Shown here: positions 4,919 through 7,029 of the stretch, one piece after another | Position numbering within the stretch: the stretch's first letter is position 1 | Layout of the letters: the number at the start of each line of letters is the position of its first letter | NCBI GenBank assembly: GCA_938075575.1 | Contig: CALJHI010000025.1 | Location: 1-7,029, forward strand | From: an uncultured SAR86 cluster bacterium | GTDB taxonomy: Bacteria > Pseudomonadota > Gammaproteobacteria > Magnimaribacterales > D2472 | DNA: 7,029 bases | Direction of reading: 5' to 3' | The notes under the pieces: model-generated | Databases searched by the model: none | Seen by the model: only the letters and a program-made list of their open reading frames with translations | Told to the model about the DNA's origin: nothing | Translations under genes and position numbers: made by a program

Positions 4919-7029
4919 ATGTCCCTTTCTGAAAATAAATTCCAACCCGAGTCAGAGCTAATTAAAACTTTGATTGAGAGCTCAAGTTACATTAGTAATT
5001 CAAAAATTATTGATAATGCAAAAAAGATAATAGACGCGTGTAGAGAGTCAAAGTCTGAAAGAACAATGCTTGATGCTTTCCTCAGTGAATATGGCCTATC
5101 AAATGATGAGGGTGTAGCTTTAATGTGTTTAGCAGAATCTGTTTTGAGAATACCTGATAAATCTACAAGAGATCTGATGATTTCTGAGAAGCTCTCTGGG
5201 GGAAATTGGATAGATCATATCAATAAAGCAGATAGTATGTTTGTTAATGCTTCTACATGGGGTCTGTTGCTTGCTGGAACAATGGTGAAGCCTTCTGAGC
5301 TATCTAATAATAATCCTGCAAAATTTATAGGAAACCTAATATCAAAATCAGGTGAAATGCCTATTAGAAATGCTGTTTTAGCGGCAATGCATATTCTTAG
5401 TAAAGAGTTTGTCATGGGTAGAGATTTTAGTGATGTATTTAAATTAAATGGCTTAAAAGATAATTTGTACTCATTTGATATGTTAGGAGAAGCTGCTCGA
5501 ACAGAAAATCAGGCAGAAAAATATTTCCAATCCTATCTCGAGGCCATCAATCATGTCAGTAAAATTAATTCAGATACTGGAAATAAAAATGGTGTCTCTA
5601 TCAAATTATCAGCGCTATATCCAAGATATGAAACAAGAAAAATTAAAAGGGTAAAAGAGAGCTTATCAAAAAAATTAACTGCGTTAATTCATGAGGCTAT
5701 TGATAAAAATATTGAGATAACTTTAGATGCTGAAGAGCAAGATAGGCTTTCATTAAGTCTTGAGGTTATCGGAGAAATTTTTACCTCAGATAAAGTTAAA
5801 GACTATCAAAATATAGGTATTGCACTTCAGGCATATGGAAAAAGATCCATGGATGTAATCGACTGGGTTGAGAAGCTTTTAGAAAAAAGGAGTCCCATTC
5901 ATGTAAGGCTGGTTAAGGGTGCTTACTGGGATTATGAAATTAAAAACTCACAAATCTCTGGCCATGACGGGTATTCTGTTTTTACAAAAAAGGCTCATAC
6001 TGATATTTCATATCTAGCATGTGCTGAAAAAATACTGTCAATTGATGGAATCTTTCCTAAGTTTGCAACACATAATGCTCATACAATCGCTGCTATTAGT
6101 CAAATGGGTAAGGGAAAAAACTTTGAATTCCAAAGACTTTTTGGCATGGGTGAGCTTCTATATAAAAGTGCTGATAGCGTTCTTGCATCTGAGCATAAGA
6201 CATCAATTTATGCTCCTATTGGTAAATATAAGGATTTGCTTCCATACCTTGTTAGAAGGCTATTAGAAAATGGAGCTAATAGCTCTTTTATTAATAGATT
6301 ATTAGATCCTGAAACTGACTCTCTTTGGCTTGCTGATAGCCCGGTAAAAAAGATTTCTGAAGAAATAAAAGATATTCCGCTACCAAGGGATATTTTTGAT
6401 AAAAGAAAAAATTCAAAAGGGATTGATTTATCAGAAGTTGAAAACCTTAATGATCTTAATGATTTTTTTAAGGGATATGAGGGCAATGTAAAAAAAATTG
6501 AGTCTAGTTACCCTGGGAGAGCAGAAGACTCTTCTAAGACTTTTTCTTCGTTATCTCTTTTGGATGCAACAAAGATTGCAGAAGTATCCTTTGATTCAAT
6601 AAAGGATATTGAACAAGCCTTCTCTACTTATAAACGATCAGAGTGGCAATATACTTCTGTGGATGAAAGATCAAGGATCTTAAATAATATTGCAGACTCC
6701 TTAGAAGAGGCTCCTTATGAAATTCTATTTTATCTAATTCACGAGGCAGGAAAACATATAGAAGATGCCATTGACGAGCTAAGAGAGGCTGTTGATTTTT
6801 TAAGATACTACAGCTTAGAAGCAAAAAGACTTACGAGCGAACCTTTATCTCTCAAGGGCCCAACTGGTGAAGAAAATATATTTAGATACAGGCCTATGGG
6901 AAGATTTTTATGTATAAGTCCCTGGAACTTTCCTGTGGCTATTCTAGTAGGTCAAATCAGTGCAGCTTTGGCAACAGGTAATGATGTGATATCAAAACCA
7001 TCTGAGCACACCCCGATTCTTGCTCATAT
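4919..7029 (+). CDS. putA: Bifunctional proline dehydrogenase / P5C dehydrogenase PutA, N-terminal ~703 codons (3'-truncated by window)
   Basis: PutA oxidises proline to P5C with FAD, passing electrons to the quinone pool at the inner membrane, then oxidises the glutamate semialdehyde to glutamate with NAD. The helical arm includes EGVALMCLAESVLRIPDK and a TWGLLLAG segment. The proline dehydrogenase barrel follows, with FDMLGEA at 186-192, SIKLSALYPRY with K229 (E. coli K329), LDAEEQDRL with D270 (D370), LVKGAYWD, FATHNAHT, and RRLLENGAN with R446-R447 (R555-R556). After a variable linker (about 475-545) the aldehyde dehydrogenase domain begins. It shows SPWNFP with oxyanion N670, and the NAD-site KPSEHTP with K693; its catalytic Glu and Cys lie beyond the window. 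The protein begins about 100 residues later than E. coli PutA and lacks the ribbon-helix-helix domain, so it should not repress its own gene. ATG 4919 is the start: an in-frame TAA lies at 4907-4909 and the next Met is residue 50. Confidence 0.97.
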   Translation, partial: MSLSENKFQPESELIKTLIESSSYISNSKIIDNAKKIIDACRESKSERTMLDAFLSEYGLSNDEGVALMCLAESVLRIPDKSTRDLMISEKLSGGNWIDHINKADSMFVNASTWGLLLAGTMVKPSELSNNNPAKFIGNLISKSGEMPIRNAVLAAMHILSKEFVMGRDFSDVFKLNGLKDNLYSFDMLGEAARTENQAEKYFQSYLEAINHVSKINSDTGNKNGVSIKLSALYPRYETRKIKRVKESLSKKLTALIHEAIDKNIEITLDAEEQDRLSLSLEVIGEIFTSDKVKDYQNIGIALQAYGKRSMDVIDWVEKLLEKRSPIHVRLVKGAYWDYEIKNSQISGHDGYSVFTKKAHTDISYLACAEKILSIDGIFPKFATHNAHTIAAISQMGKGKNFEFQRLFGMGELLYKSADSVLASEHKTSIYAPIGKYKDLLPYLVRRLLENGANSSFINRLLDPETDSLWLADSPVKKISEEIKDIPLPRDIFDKRKNSKGIDLSEVENLNDLNDFFKGYEGNVKKIESSYPGRAEDSSKTFSSLSLLDATKIAEVSFDSIKDIEQAFSTYKRSEWQYTSVDERSRILNNIADSLEEAPYEILFYLIHEAGKHIEDAIDELREAVDFLRYYSLEAKRLTSEPLSLKGPTGEENIFRYRPMGRFLCISPWNFPVAILVGQISAALATGNDVISKPSEHTPILAH

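Noticed and set aside
4911..4920. ATATATATAT run before putA
   Set aside because: Too short to be a meaningful repeat; explained by AT-rich promoter spacing and the start codon.
5215..5415. Minus-strand open frame of 66 codons inside putA
   Set aside because: Antisense shadow of the conserved PutA arm and early barrel coding sequence.
6021..6486. Two short open frames (plus 6021-6266, minus 6208-6486) inside putA
   Set aside because: Both overlap the conserved FATHNAHT-to-RRLLENGAN region and linker of PutA, which is uninterrupted in its own frame; no frameshift is needed.
6624..6824. Minus-strand open frame of 66 codons inside putA
   Set aside because: Antisense shadow of the start of the aldehyde dehydrogenase domain.

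Overview
This is an AT-rich stretch of bacterial chromosome (roughly one third G+C by eye) that looks like an ordinary core-genome region. Several features point to a proteobacterium, most likely a small-genome marine gammaproteobacterium. They are a PutA very close to E. coli PutA, a type-2 tyrosyl-tRNA synthetase (KMSKS signature) resembling the Haemophilus enzyme, a tRNA gene with encoded CCA, lipoproteins with classic lipoboxes, and very short intergenic gaps. A SAR86-like lineage is my guess from composition and gene style; nothing in the window proves it.

Layout: 1-228 (+) is the C-terminal end of a YugP-type membrane zinc peptidase. 258-335 (-) is tRNA-Ile(GAT) with encoded CCA, its own promoter and a weak possible terminator. 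383-1063 (-) is a six-helix YciC-like membrane protein. It is divergent from 1083-3191 (+), a lipoprotein prolyl oligopeptidase (family S9A) with an intact catalytic triad. That gene converges on 3197-3652 (-), a lipoprotein FKBP-type protein whose prolyl isomerase active site is altered. The FKBP gene follows tyrS (3654-4847, -) with a 1-nt gap. Divergent from tyrS, 4919->7029 (+) is the first ~703 codons of putA, lacking the N-terminal DNA-binding domain, so it encodes a bifunctional rather than a regulatory PutA. The gene runs off the window.

How the genes may work together: the prolyl oligopeptidase could cut proline-containing peptides in the envelope, and PutA oxidises proline to glutamate. 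A prolyl-isomerase-fold lipoprotein sits between them. This makes a loosely proline-themed neighbourhood, although tyrS in the middle shows it is not one operon.

I found no phage, IS element, CRISPR array, toxin-antitoxin or obvious novel system. The best second-look items are these: (i) three of the genes have a -10-like hexamer exactly 6 nt before a start codon and a fourth has one 5 nt before, with no Shine-Dalgarno at normal spacing at any of the four, suggesting leaderless transcripts and one bidirectional promoter with overlapping -10 elements; (ii) the tRNA-Ile T-loop has G instead of the near-universal T54; (iii) the FKBP lacks the conserved active-site Asp and Trp. No gene-free stretch exceeds about 75 bases, apart from the tRNA-containing gap at 229-382.
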